From: Oreohelix idahoensis
Lineage: Eukaryota > Mollusca > Gastropoda > Stylommatophora > Oreohelicidae
Direction: 5' to 3'
Assembly (NCBI GenBank): GCA_024509875.1
Contig: JAMPIV010009898.1
Span: 434,001-498,000 of the forward strand
Length of the DNA stretch: 64,000 nt
Shown: one piece after another, positions 1 to 11,838 of the stretch
How the letters are laid out: every line of letters begins with the position of its first letter
How positions within the stretch are numbered: position 1 is the first letter of the stretch
Made by a program: the position numbers and the translations under genes
The notes under the pieces: generated by a model
What the model was told of the DNA's origin: nothing
What the model saw: the letters and a program-made list of their open reading frames with translations, nothing else
The model's database searches: none

Positions 1-1080
1 TCATGTCTCAGGGGAAACAACGATTCAATACAAATGCAGCGTCCAGGGTTAGACTTATGAATCAAAACATGCAGTCCGATCAGCACCAGGCATCTTGAAA
101 ATTTTTCAATCGAAAAAATTAGTCCTCAAACTTGAAAAATACTGAGAGCATATCTGGAAACAATTTCAAATTATACGTTTCATAATTCCGGCTTGAGGAC
201 CAAAAACTGTTGCGTGTGTTGTCATTATTAAAAGTATCCGGAGAAGGTCTCCGTGGGGACCAAAAAGTAGAACCACTAGGGGTTTTAGTCACTACAAGAA
301 CGGAATCAGCATAAAATTGACAGTGAGATGAAAATGCACTCCTTCCACTATTCACAAAAATGCAGTTTTATTATACTTGGGACACAAAAAGCTCCAAAAT
401 CAGTTCTCGCCAAGGCAATGAGTTAATAAGTAGTTGTTCCTGTCCGTTCACTTCCAAACGCTGGTCAATGGCATTCATTTATCAAAACTTTATTTATCGC
501 AGTCCAATGGATCTCGTATGAAAAGGATATACATTACCTGTATATATTAAACAGGTATAGGTTTATCTATTCATGAAGAGATCCATTGGACTGCGATAAA
601 TAAAGTTTGTTATGATTGCCATTGACCAGGCGTTGATAGTGAAACGGACTGGACCAACTACTTATTACTGCATTTGCCTTTGAGCGTAAATGATTTCATG
701 GAGTTTGTCGTCAAGTATAATAATGAATATTTGTTGAATTGGAAGGAGAAGGTTGTGTTTTGTCAGCTCACTGCAAGTTATGCTGATTCGTTGTTCGAGT
801 GACTACCACCTTAGTGTCTACTTGGCACGGAGAACCTTCTCCGGAACTTTTAATAATTACAACACGCCCAACACCCTTTTTGGTGGCCTAAAGCCGGAAT
901 TATGAAACGTATATTTTGAAATTGTTTCCAGTAAGCTCCAGTATTTTTCAAGTATGAGGACTAATTTTTAGATTGAAGAAAATTTTTCAAGATGCGGTGC
1001 TGATCGGCTGCATGTTTTGATTCATAAGTCTAAACCCTGGTTCGTGCATTTGTATCCGAATCGTTGTTTCCCTGAGACAG
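1..1080. repeat. Giant foldback (inverted-repeat) element
   Basis: Two arms of about 530 bp are imperfect reverse complements around a centre near 549 (acctgtatatattaaacaggt region). Matches include CAGTCCAATGGATCT near 500 with AGATCCATTGGACTG near 580, and GAATCGTTGTTTCCCTGAGACA near 1056 with its complement at the left edge. Arms differ by scattered indels, so the inversion is not recent. The left end coincides with the window edge, so its boundary there is uncertain. A one-armed relative lies at 39249-39560, which shows this is a dispersed family. No transposase is visible. Confidence 0.85.
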
Positions 1081-1664
1081 AAGTTGGTAACCACGATGAT
1101 TTTTTTTTAGAAAGAGAGATAACGGTAAATTTATTGATTCAGGCAAGCTTTGAGTTTTGAGGATCATCATTTGCACAGGGGGTTATTTTTTATAATATGT
1201 TTTATGTATATCTGTATTTACATGTTGTGTGTTAGGTTGTCGATGGAACCATGAATTGACAATACCAAAATCCTATGGTCGTGAAATTCTTGGTTGTTCT
1301 ATAGGGTGTCACGGTGTATGGTTTTGACTTAGAAAGTGGGTCGGCATTTACAAAGCTATGTGTTTGACTACTTGCTACTGTGCTTACTATAACCATTGCT
1401 GTTAGTTGTTTTTGCCTGTTTATTTGTAATTTGTATTTGTTGTCAAGTTCATTGTTTTTATTTGGTTTTATTCTTTATTATTCGTTACTGTGAAATTTGT
1501 GACCTCATCTTGATTTCCTTCATTTATCCGATAATTTTATACTGTATGTGATGTAAATTGTACTTGTAGTGTATTAAGTGAATGGTAGAGCAATTTTTAT
1601 TAAATTTTTCTACAGTTTAAAAATGTCTGCCTTGGTTTATTCTTTAGTATTTTATTGGAGTTGG
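1081..1664. other. No recognisable feature
   Basis: T-rich spacer between the foldback repeat and the first LTR. I see no coding potential or repeat structure. Confidence 0.5.
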
Positions 1665-2512
1665 TGTTACGTATTTTTATAGACGACAGTACTTCTGCTT
1701 TAGCGTTGAAGTTTTGGGGATTTGCCAGCATTTAATATAATGTAAGGTACTTATTAGGCTTTTGACAAGCTATACACGCGATCGGAGTATGACGTGTTAG
1801 CGTTTGTAGGTCACGCTCGGTGGACATAGAGGACGGGGAAACTTTTTTATGACAGTCACGAACTGAGTATACCGTTAGTACTTTGTATTCTTATTGTGTA
1901 GGGCATAGGATGTGCCACACAGTTATATTGTATCTATGTGCGATGGTCTCTGGGTTCTGCTATCACGTTACTATGAAAGAGATGAATGATTCAGGGTTAG
2001 TTATGACTAAACTAAGTCGGGAGGTATCTGCCACAGTCTTTTTGGATTATATTTTCTCTGAAGCATAATCTCAACTGTCGGTCGTTGGGATCACCTACCA
2101 CGCGTAATATAGTTATGAGTTTAGCCTATAATAATTCATGCTATTTGACAAGGATTGATTTTTGCAGATTAATCTTATACGAAGTATGATAGAACTTTAA
2201 ACTTGTTTGTTCACTTCTTGATGACAATGTGCTTTATACTATTTATGTATGCAGATTTTAATGTATTAAATTGTAGGACTCAAGGAACGAACTTATCAAG
2301 TACTTGTGAACGTTGGGAATGAAATATTACAATGTTGACAGATCTTCTATCCCACCTTTCGCGTAACTTACTATTCGAACAGCACGATACCATGATTGAC
2401 TAAGAAAACAAAGGGATAGTTCTTAGCAAGTGGTAAACAGAAAAGCTAGCCTGCAGCAATTTAGTTTACAAACATCCATATCTCGTCTCGGCAAAAACTG
2501 GTTATATCGACA
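1665..2512 (+). repeat. Left LTR of decayed element 0
   Basis: Direct repeat of 10686-11628. Shared blocks include AATTTAATATAATGTAAGG-like sequence near 1735/10755, GGTCGTTGGGATCACC near 2080/11150, and GACTAAGAAAACA-like sequence near 2398/11510. Both copies begin TGT and end near CA, as LTRs do, but many indels separate them. End coordinates are estimates because the copies have diverged. Confidence 0.75.
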
Positions 2513-2933
2513 CAAACTGGTAGGCATTGCTTGGGGATCGAAAGAATAAGAAACATTGTCGCAATATTTTACGTGGATCGTTTACGATTGTAAGAGAATC
2601 ACGTGACTTCATAAAATAGAGTGGCACGCGTAAATATGAAGGTTCAATTCGGTGAGTCCACAAACAATACTTGCGTACATGCTAACGCTCAAAGGGACAA
2701 AGTCAGCGCATTCCCGTTTTGGAAGAAAATACAAAGACCATCTAAATCAGAACCAAAAGATGGAACAAGTCGTTATTGCCAACGAGGAGCAAAACAGTCT
2801 AGGAACACAGGTCTTCGTCCGTGGTAATAGACCGCTTCGGAAGACGTGTTAAAAGATAAGTCTTGTTTGTGACTGGAGTCATTGAGATAACCAGTACTGA
2901 GTCCATGTCGCTTCCGTTTTCATAGGCATGTCT

Positions 2934-3034
2934 AAATATTTATATATTATATATATATATAATATATATATTTATATATATATATAATATATATTATTTA
3001 TATATTATATATTATAGATATATATATTATTTCT
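2934..3034. repeat. AT-rich (TA)n low-complexity tract
   Basis: About 100 bp of interrupted TA repeats that are self-complementary, inside the leader of element 0. Confidence 0.9.
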
Positions 3035-3087
3035 GTTTCCACCGTATGTATCTGTTAATTATTTAGTGGGTTGGTTGGGAAGGAGAA

Positions 3088-3369
3088 TTGAAAAACAATT
3101 GTATGGCTCCCTGGGACGTACATATTGGTTTCTTAATTCGCACTCATAAGGGCCGTTTCCAGTTAATTGCATTTAATGAAGAACCATCGATGTCTTTCCA
3201 TGATTTCGTTCGTTCGTATTTGCCATTATTAACCTTGCATGCTAGATGTTCTATTCTTGTATATAAACCAGTGTATTCTAAGTGTATTAGTTCCAATTGT
3301 ATTCATTTCTGTAATTTGTTCAGTAATCTATTTCTTATTTTTCTCCATCTTTCGAGGAATTTATTTTAA
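3088..3369 (+). CDS. Small leader ORF between LTR and gag (93 codons)
   Basis: An open frame in the leader of element 0, ending in a hydrophobic stretch. Copy A has an ORF at the equivalent place (17623-17955). Both follow a GGTTGGGAAGG-type DNA motif, and their proteins can be loosely aligned through an RF-L segment, a Phe-Val segment and an ARCS/PRCAFS segment. The similarity is weak and I made it by eye. It could be a minor element ORF or merely residual leader homology. I recognise no domain. Confidence 0.25.
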   Translation: MKNNCMAPWDVHIGFLIRTHKGRFQLIAFNEEPSMSFHDFVRSYLPLLTLHARCSILVYKPVYSKCISSNCIHFCNLFSNLFLIFLHLSRNLF

Positions 3370-4283
3370 TTGTTTTACATTATGGTGTTTCACGTGTACG
3401 ATGACGTCATTTGCTTTTTGATTTCAATTTTTTTTTCATGTAGTCTGTACCTAGATTGAGGTTCAAAAACTCCTTTAGGTCCAATTCCTTGGATACTTCC
3501 TTCTTGCTTTCGGTACTTCCGCTTGTTCTGTTAGTTTGTAAATTTCATTTTTAAGGGTGGGGGTGTGAAAAGACCCCTGGGGGGGGTTTCGGGGGGGGGA
3601 CTGTTTTTGTATTCCTTTGGTGACTAATTGTCTTGTTTGTCACCATCTCATCACTTTATCATATATTAATAATAATTTAATTTAGTAATTATAATCTTGT
3701 AAATGAATTTGATTAATTTTATGAAATTTTAAGTTATGAATTAGGGAATTTGCACCAAATTTGCAGTGGTGTTCAAGAAAGTGGCAATGCACTTTATAGC
3801 TCATGATTAAGGCATAATAATAATATTTATATCATTGATAATTCAATATAAATTTATGGTCTGTTCTTGAATATGACAGACATATTACATGGTTATTAGT
3901 AACTTTTTCCCAGTACTACATTTGACTAGCACAATATATTTGAATTAAATAAATAATTATATTGGGACCAATACCCATAATTATTATATCTAATATTAAG
4001 GTGCATGATTTAAATTCCAGCATCTTAAATAAATAAATACCATAAAAACACATTTATGTTATATATTAGTGGGTACATATAATATTGTTACACAAATTTT
4101 ATATTTATGATGAAAACCACATGACAAATAAAAGTTACAATAATTTTATTATTATTTAGGAGTGGACTATTCGTACGTTGAATAAGTACAATTAATTACT
4201 AGATTTTATTGCTGATTATTACAGTTCAATAATTTACTTAAATATTAACGTCAAGGATGCTTACCTTAGACACATTTTATTAA

Positions 4284-6000
4284 AAATGGGATAAGATTTT
4301 TATATGATAAGGACAGGAACTACGTTGAATATGCGGAACAACCAACTTGCGAAATATAAAATACTCAAATAGAGGGAACTGAAAGAAAAGGAAGCAGAGA
4401 AAAAAAAGCTGCACTGAAGAAGGGCAGAAGCAGAACTGTGAGATGAAAGAAATTGAAAAAGGAAAATAGATTAAGAGAAATTGCTAGTTGAGAAAAAAGG
4501 AAGAACTTAGACAAGAGGAAGAGAATAAAATGAGACGAGAGGAAATTGAAACGGCAACAAGAAAAGGAATTAATAAAATGCGTTTGGCTGAATTAGCGTA
4601 AAACTAAGTAGCTCAAATATAAAATAAATTTTCTTGATACGCAGGAATTACTTCTTCCACCCCAACCTAAAATAAGGTTTCAATTATAATTTCAAGCTAC
4701 CACACAATTCAAATTACAGCGTTGATTTACAGCCTTTGCTAAAACGCTTTGTGATATATGCAAAATTATATAACATTAAAAAAAAATGCATGGGGGCACT
4801 CAAAACTAAGGGAAATTTTTGGGATGGCGAACCCGCAAGTGCTAGCACAAAATATTATTCCAACATTAGGCTCCACAGGGACTATGAAGCCATTTAGAAC
4901 TTTACTTTTACGTTGTTTTCACTGTTGGACGAAGGAAAAATGTAGGCTTAAAATTTATAAGTATCCTACCAGAATCTTAATAAGGACTTTACAGGTTTTA
5001 TGCGAACATACGCAATACATTTTTAGACAGATGGGATGAACTGCCAGGTGTCAAAAAAATCGTATGACCATGTTAGTTTGATTTGTTTTCTATGGGATTA
5101 AAAGTGTTATCATCTGTCAGCCACCATTCTTTGCTATTTTGCCAAGAAACGCTATAACCAGATCTATCGAGGAGTTAGAAAAATTTCAATTATATTTTTG
5201 TTCTGCGGCATCGAATTGCGACATTGTAAACTCTTGATAGGGATACCTCTACCTGTTGATTTAATATGGCATCTACAATTTAACAAACACTTTCGGACAC
5301 CCCAGTGTAGGACAGAAGCTAGGGTCAATAGGAAATTATGTCGTTAATTTTCATAAAGGGTCGTATTAGTTTTTTTAAAATGACTTTTAATAGAGGAAGA
5401 CTACAAAAAATAGATAATTATTCACCTCAGTCCAGATTACAAAGATAGTCAACGTAATCTCAAAGTTCAGAATCGTTTCCTATTATTAAAGTAATTGGTA
5501 ACATTGGAGCAAAAAATTATACCATAGCTCGAGACATTCGAGATTAGAGTTACAATTAGGGGACAAACGGGGATTTTATAATTCAAATGATTATTCTCGT
5601 CAATCGTTATCATTTATGTAGATCGTCTCCAAATTATAATCATATTACAGGGGTTAAGCAGTTACGAATACTACAACCCTGGGGTTTATGAGTTCTCACC
5701 ATAATGATTAATACAATACCGTCTTCGTCTACATGTTATGCAATTAAAATTAATAACGTTAGCAAATAAGTTGCCCCAGAATGTCAATCTTCTATTTCAG
5801 AAGGCAAAAGAGGACTGTTCTGTAAACTGCGACACATTCTAGCAGAAGTCGGTCGCTCTGGCTGTCAATGATGGAACAGGCTCAAACTGATTTTCAACAG
5901 GGGAATTGTTTAAGTGATCATCGTCTTCAGCGTTAAAGAGATTTCTGGATCTACAAACGATCTGAGTCCGTCAGTCACTTGTTTTCTTCATCCCAATTGT
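4284..6000 (+). pseudogene. gag: Decayed gag of element 0
   Basis: From about 4340 to 4600 the sequence is purine-rich and reads, in broken frames, as Lys/Glu/Arg-rich coiled-coil protein. It resembles the EEKKLQ-type segment in copy A gag near 18.6-18.96 kb. The capsid part downstream is too decayed to delimit. Position between leader and protease supports gag. No intact frame survives beyond about 90 codons (4758-5039), and I cannot align that ORF convincingly. Confidence 0.5.
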
Positions 6001-6039
6001 GAAATGGAGAGCCAGTCAGATACATGACTTTCGGAGGAT

Positions 6040-6310
6040 AACAATAGAATTTTATCCAACTGCCTTATTACATGTTAAATTCACTTTTTTCAAGGCAACG
6101 TTAAAGTATGTATGTTAAAGATCCCAATTGAAGACCTTATGTGGGTCGCATACATCGGCAAGTTAAGGATTGCAAACCAGGAACAGATTATTGAATGGGA
6201 AAGAAATGATCTATGTATTGGTATGCATGACAACAGTGCACAAGAGAAAACTATTAGAGACTATGGGACACTGATAAAAAGGAACAGACATAAAGATGAC
6301 AAATATTGAA
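6040..6310 (+). pseudogene. Decayed retropepsin C-terminal part of element 0
   Basis: The frame around 6060-6240 reads YPTALLHV, then IPIEDL and a QEQIIEWE segment. These align in order with the protease C-terminus of copy A (YPTAMIHMDTPFF, PIADLIIG, TPQQIAAWEE) at 22840-23000. The catalytic DSG segment is not recognisable. The surviving 65-codon ORF at 6112-6309 covers part of it. Confidence 0.6.
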
Positions 6311-6559
6311 TGTTCCAGTTTTAGATTGAACCGAGAGTCCTTTGCTGCAAAACAAGAACGAAGAAGATTCATTAGGAAAAATTTTTTGCTCTGGTTCAAA
6401 CTAAGTTGACAATCTTACTTTTGAAAAATAATTAATAATCAATTGGTTTATTATTAAGATTGATATATTATTAAGAATGTTTTATGGATAAAACTAGTTA
6501 AAGGGACAAAAGTTCATGGTACCGTCTGGTTTTTAGACGGTACATTCTTCAGACATCAG

Positions 6560-7740
6560 CACATGATTCTAACGTGCGCAGGTTCAATGGGATTTACTCT
6601 GGACACGTTCTTCGTGTATTTTCTTCATTTTTTTGGCACCGGGGAAGTGTCACGAAGTATTTCCACAGTAAAGTACGCTCCCTGTATTATGTGCCAGGGA
6701 AGTGAAAGCACGGGGAGCCTTTCACACGGCGGCCTATTCAGGATTGTGAATATCTGTGAGACCCTTGACAAGATGGCCATTGATATTATTGGTCTCACTT
6801 TTACCATCAGCCAGAGGAAGACGTAGATTCGTTTCTCACGTGCAACGATGTATGCACACGATGGACAGAAAGCCCATTCCATTGAGAAACCACTTTCGCA
6901 GATGTAGCTGATGCCACTACACTCATTGATCTTTTCTAGAGTTAGCTTTTGCATAGGAAGCTGTTATCAGATCATGGATCTCCAATTTATATTTGGGGGG
7001 GACTATTGAAAGAAGATAATGAAGACCTGGAATTATAGATAGAAAATCTCAGTAGCATTTATCAACCAATGGAGTTAATGGTGCAGTAGAAAGGACTTAA
7101 CCGCCACACTCAAAACAAATGTTACATAGAAGGCACAGAGGTTTAACCATCCACAAGGATGTGGGACCTGAGAGTACTCCCAGCTTGATGTTGTTTGCCA
7201 TATTCGAGAAGTGCTACATAAACAAACTGTGCTTTCTCTCTCCATTTCAACTTTAGTCCCTTTTAGCAGCCCTACTCCACCAAAGAGGTCTATAGGGACT
7301 AATTAAAAGATTTATTGATTCGACTCACTAGATGGATTGATGCCAATCGCCAGTCATAGAAATACCCTCGTCATCCTAAGAGTATGTGATTAATCTCCGC
7401 AATAATACTTGATTGATGCCTTCGACAAAAACGGCAACAGCTTCATCTGAGGCTGCTACTCTAAAGCGAAAGCTAGAACTTTCCAAAACAGTACTTTAGA
7501 CGATTACGTCAGTTATTTCCAGGAGATCAAGCTTATGTGTTGTTGCCTACATAATGATACCATAAAACTTCTCATCTCATGGAGTGTTCCATACCAGGTT
7601 ATTGATAAGATTTCTGAATGTCGATTATGTCCTAGGACATTAACGGGACAATCACAAAATACTTTCACATAAATATGCTCAAACAGCAACATTTTACATA
7701 CTCGTCCTGAACATCTACAAGCCTATTTTTCATGAACTAG
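6560..7740 (+). pseudogene. Decayed integrase of element 0
   Basis: Broken frames match the integrases of copies A and B: MAIDIIGL near 6773 (first catalytic Asp present), a CTRWTE-like segment near 6855, LSDHGSP near 6965 (second Asp), SSIYQPM and NGAVE near 7055-7090 (Glu). Near 7540-7690 an AYVLLP segment, a GPY/F-like VPYQVIDKIS segment and FHINMLKQ follow. This last part is the integrase C-terminal module that precedes RT in copies A and B. Several stops and frameshifts make it non-functional. It lies upstream of the RT relic at 8.0-8.8 kb. Confidence 0.7.
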
Positions 7741-8029
7741 ATAAGACACCTGTCGTACCTACATGTCCACATATTACTAATCATGTATGTTATCCAGGAA
7801 GGAAGGTGAAATCCCTTTCTTTTCCTGAGGTAAAAGTCGGCGTTCCTGTACCTGTAGTACAAGCTACTGAAATCGTGGCGGGACGTTATCCATCTCTTTC
7901 GTTACGGTTTACACCCCAAACAGCATCAAACAGATATTGTTGATCCATTTACAATCCTAAGCCAGATGGTGTTTTACCGACGTTCCAGGGTGCGCAACAT
8001 TCCAGGTCATTAGTCATGACATCACTCAT

Positions 8030-8850
8030 TATCGATGATACTCCAATTCGGGTACATCCCTATTCTGTTTCCTCTACACTTTATCTTACTAATAAAATAC
8101 TTAAGGGATCTTGCACAGATTGTTAGTCTTCTAGGGAATATTTGGAGACTAGTAATTCTCACCATTTTCCTTTATCAATTATTTATTGTCCTGCAAGAAG
8201 GACATTAACCATTAGACTATGAGTCGAATATAGAAAATTAAAATGCAATCAGAACTGTAGTTGTTAGCTAACCACAATTTCACTACTCGATGAATTTTAC
8301 TGCCACGTCTATCATCTACTGCAACTTATTTTCAATAAGATAGACTTAATCTAAAGGGTATTGGCAGATACCCACACCTAACCGAAAAAAGCTAAGTACT
8401 ACACAGCGTTTTCCACTCACGCAAGGAGGTCTATACCTGTGGAATGTGATGCATATTGGCTTAGTTAACGATCAGCTACCTTTGTTCGCATGATGCGACG
8501 AATTTTGTCAGTTAGATTCAGAAATCATCTCATACATTGACGACTTTAGGCTTAATTTAGTTCGTCATTTGAGAGAAACATTTTTTCCCGGGACTTTAAA
8601 ATATGTTGTTAGGACAATATTTTTATGAAAGGAATAATTTATCCGCTAAAACCTACTAAAATTACATAAGTTGAGTTTCTTGAAATAACCTTTTTTTGGG
8701 GACATTATCATTGGGGCGGGGATGTATAACCATCAGCACTTCCTAGTAAACGGTTTTTCTAAAATTTTAAACGTCTTCCGTTCCACAAATCCGACGAAAA
8801 CAGCGTTAGAAGCTTGTTAGGACTAGGTCCACAATTTTACAGCAGGTTCC
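8030..8850 (+). pseudogene. Decayed reverse transcriptase of element 0
   Basis: Recognisable pieces are the pre-RT proline-rich segment near 8040 (IRVHPYSV, compare RVRPYPIP in copy A), the CSRRTLTIRL-VEYRKL-like segment near 8200, TAFSTHARRS near 8405, and FVRMMRRILS near 8482. A YIDD-like segment with lesions follows near 8530. A block near 8765-8850 aligns with the connection ISKILNISVPKTK of copy A. Multiple indels break the frame. Confidence 0.7.
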
Positions 8851-8999
8851 GTAACCTAAATTGTAATTCTATCACACGGCTGTTTTTAATCATCGCTATT
8901 AAAAAAAGACAGGCCAGTGAACGGTGACATGGAACTGTGAGTGGGTAAATAAAAATAATTTTCATTAAATTAATTGAATTAGTTTTTTCAAATTCCACC

Positions 9000-9470
9000 T
9001 ATTTTGAGACTACATGAAACTTCCCAAAAAGGTTTATACTCCCGTAAGACTTGGGTCGGGGAAGGAGATGCGAGTAAATACCGGAATTGAGGGCCGCATG
9101 TTCTGTTTAGCTCCAATAGACAAGACGACGTCTTCCATCCCCACACACTTATACGTCTCCCACGGAAACTTAAGCCCCCAGAAGTCAAGTTTACTACACC
9201 GTCGACAGAGGAGTTTTATTATCGTCAATATGGGCTGATATACCAAACTTGGAGAAGGAAATTTTCTCTGATGGGAGCCCCCAATTAGTGGTACAGACTG
9301 ACCAGAAGGCAGGTTGCATCACTAAGTTGTGATAATCACAAGAGCCCAAAGCAGACAAGATATGCCCCATTTTCCTTAAACACTTTTGATTTTTTTCTAT
9401 CGAACACATTAAAGGATCAGAGAATATCCTTGGCTGATACTCTCTCCTAAGAAACCCTTCTAATTGATCC
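9000..9470 (+). pseudogene. Decayed RNase H of element 0
   Basis: Broken frames align in order with copy A RNase H: a LRL segment near 9003, a DAS remnant near 9067, HPHTY near 9140 (compare HPAMYIS), YYTVDRGVLL near 9195 (compare YSVLDRELLA), VQTDQKA near 9292, and YAPFSLNTFDFF followed by SLADTLS near 9360-9450 (compare NVMADILS). The domain is dead but colinear, and it completes the protease-integrase-RT-RNase H order. Confidence 0.6.
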
Positions 9471-10685
9471 GAATGAATACTCATCGCCAGAAAATTACCC
9501 AAGAGACATAGTAACTAACGGTATATTTTTGACATGGAAATGAAGCCATTGGACTACAAAACCAGTATCTGCTTACTAGAGACATAAGTTATTACGAAAA
9601 GTACGAAAAATCAAGTAACAATGGTTGGGTTCGTTATTTACGCCAGGGACTTTGGAGTTAGTGTCCATTCAGGATGACCACTATTTGAAAACAATTTCGG
9701 AATTAAACAATTAATTCCAGTCGAAACCAATTTCGGTATATGAACTTGAACTATTGGAAGTTAAGAAGTATCTATATATTTACTCTATGTCAAAACCATT
9801 TGAACATATTTTTCTTAATGAAAATTCATCAGGGTTCAAAAGTTTACGGATTGGATCGTCATATCCAAATGTTAATTAATTGTAATTGAGATTTTTAAGT
9901 GGGGGGGGAGGTCGTTGATAAGTTAATACAAAATATAATGAAATTGGTGAGATAAAATTAAAAAAAAGAAATATGAATAAAAATGACAAGAAGAGAAACA
10001 GAAAGCTCACCACACTACTCCTTAGATAATTTTCTTAGAATTACACTAATCATATTGCCATATTTTATAACTTATGTTGTCACCATTTACATACTAGTAT
10101 TAGTTATTTAGTTGAGTTAAGTTAGATAGATCATTTACCCCACTTAACACAGATATTTAATTTACACACACAATAACAAAGTTAATTTTATTTACATTAT
10201 TTTCTTTCTCGACCTTCTATTTCTCATTTGGGTTTGATTCTACTCTTTTCTTTTCTCATAACATAGTACTCTTAAATTTTATTGCATTAGATTTTTCAAT
10301 AACTTTAATTCTTAATACACAATTTGTATAAATTAATTAGTTTAAAATTTTAATTTAGTTTAGAATTAGGGTCTTGACGTGACATTTCATTACGACAGGA
10401 CTTATAAGTAATTGGGTAATTATATATCAACATTACACATCATTTTGTTTAACAATTCTTACTAAAACATGAATCGTTATCTAAATTATATGACTGTTAG
10501 TTAGTCGAAATGACCAACGACACTGTTCTAGAACAGTAACATCGGTAGGTCAATATGTCGTTTTCCACATTTTTGTCACCAAATTTATTGAGGATTATTA
10601 TTCAGATAGGTTTTCCACATAAAAAAAAAAAATCTATCGAATAGATTTTTACCCTGTTTTCCTCCCGGTTGGACCTTCAGCGAAT
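9471..10685 (+). other. 3' non-coding part of element 0
   Basis: AT-rich sequence with no ORF. It contains a G-run (GTGGGGGGGGAGG near 9900) of the kind used as a polypurine tract, but it lies about 780 bp before the right LTR, so it may be unrelated or displaced by an insertion. Confidence 0.4.
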
Positions 10686-11628
10686 TGTCTTACGGTATTT
10701 TTACAGCCGCCTCGGTCTGCATATAGCGTTGCAGTTTTGGGATTGCCTAGCAATTTAATATAATGTAAGGTTTATTATTAGGCTATGAGAAGGCTATAAC
10801 ACGCGAATCGGAGTGTGAACGTGTTAGAGTTGGTAGGTCACGACAACTGGTGACACTAGGATGTGACGAGGGACCGTTTCTTGTTATGACCGTCGAACTG
10901 AGAAAGGACGTGTCCTTGTATTCTTTATATTGTCCGGGCCATGGAGTGCCCACACAGGTAATTGTATTTTAAGTCATGCGACCAGGCTGGGGTCAGTCCT
11001 ATTGATTACTATGAAAGGAAGCATAAAAAAAAAAAAAAAAGAATGAATTTTACAGATTAGTAATTTGACTAAACCTAACGTCGGGAAGGAATGAACAGTC
11101 CCCTTTATTGAATTACCATTATTGCCAGACGCAATAATCTCACTGTAAACGGTCGTTGGGATCACCAACCACGAACGTAGGATATAGAAATGACGTTCTG
11201 CCTATAATCAAATCATGCTATATTGACACAAGGACCTGATTTTGCAGAAAATGCAATATACGATCCAGTTATATGAATAGTGTTACTGTAACAGTGCCAT
11301 GTTTTCTTCATGAGTGGAACCATGTCGGTGGAAACTTATTTATGTATGGATTTAATGTATTAAATTGTACGGACAAAGGAAACGAGCTTATCAAGTCAAT
11401 GCCAACGTTGGGTAATTGAATTATGTTACAATGTTGATCCAGATCTTTCTTCCGGTATCCCACCTTCGCGTAACTTTACGTATCACAGCTACGATACATG
11501 AAATTAGACTAAGAAAATCAAGGGATAGTTACTAGCACAGTGTCTAAACAGAAGAGCTAGACTGCAGCAATTACTTTAAACATTCACAAATACTCAGTCT
11601 CTGCAACAATCTGGTTCTCTCTGCAACA
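10686..11628 (+). repeat. Right LTR of element 0, shared with a second gag
   Basis: Matches 1665-2512 along most of its length, with extra bases. It contains an A15 run near 11026. Immediately downstream is leader and gag sequence (from 11839) rather than flanking DNA, so this LTR may serve two units in tandem. Confidence 0.7.
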
Positions 11629-11838
11629 GTTGGCTATGTTCTACTGTTCTCTTGTAATCTTGTTTTGTATCCTCCTATTTTGTTTTTGTTTTTTGCTCCT
11701 AATATACCATCTTTAGTTTAATGCAGTTCCGATTGATATTTTGGGTGAAATAAATGTATTGCTGATTATTGCTTCATATTAAATGTTATTCCTAATTATA
11801 GTAATTTTTGGAAATTTGAAGTCACAATAATAGTGAAT

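Larger units (their letters stand above)
1665..11628 (+). mobile_element. Decayed Gmr1-like Ty3/gypsy-type LTR element (element 0)
   Basis: Two diverged LTRs flank relics of gag, protease, integrase, RT and RNase H, in that order. Each domain was recognised by matching broken reading frames to the better-preserved copy A at 21.5-25.9 kb. Integrase lies before RT, unlike standard Ty3/gypsy elements and as in the Gmr1-like group. Stops and frameshifts occur throughout, so the copy is dead. The right LTR is followed at once by another gag (11839-13220), suggesting a shared-LTR tandem. Confidence 0.75.
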
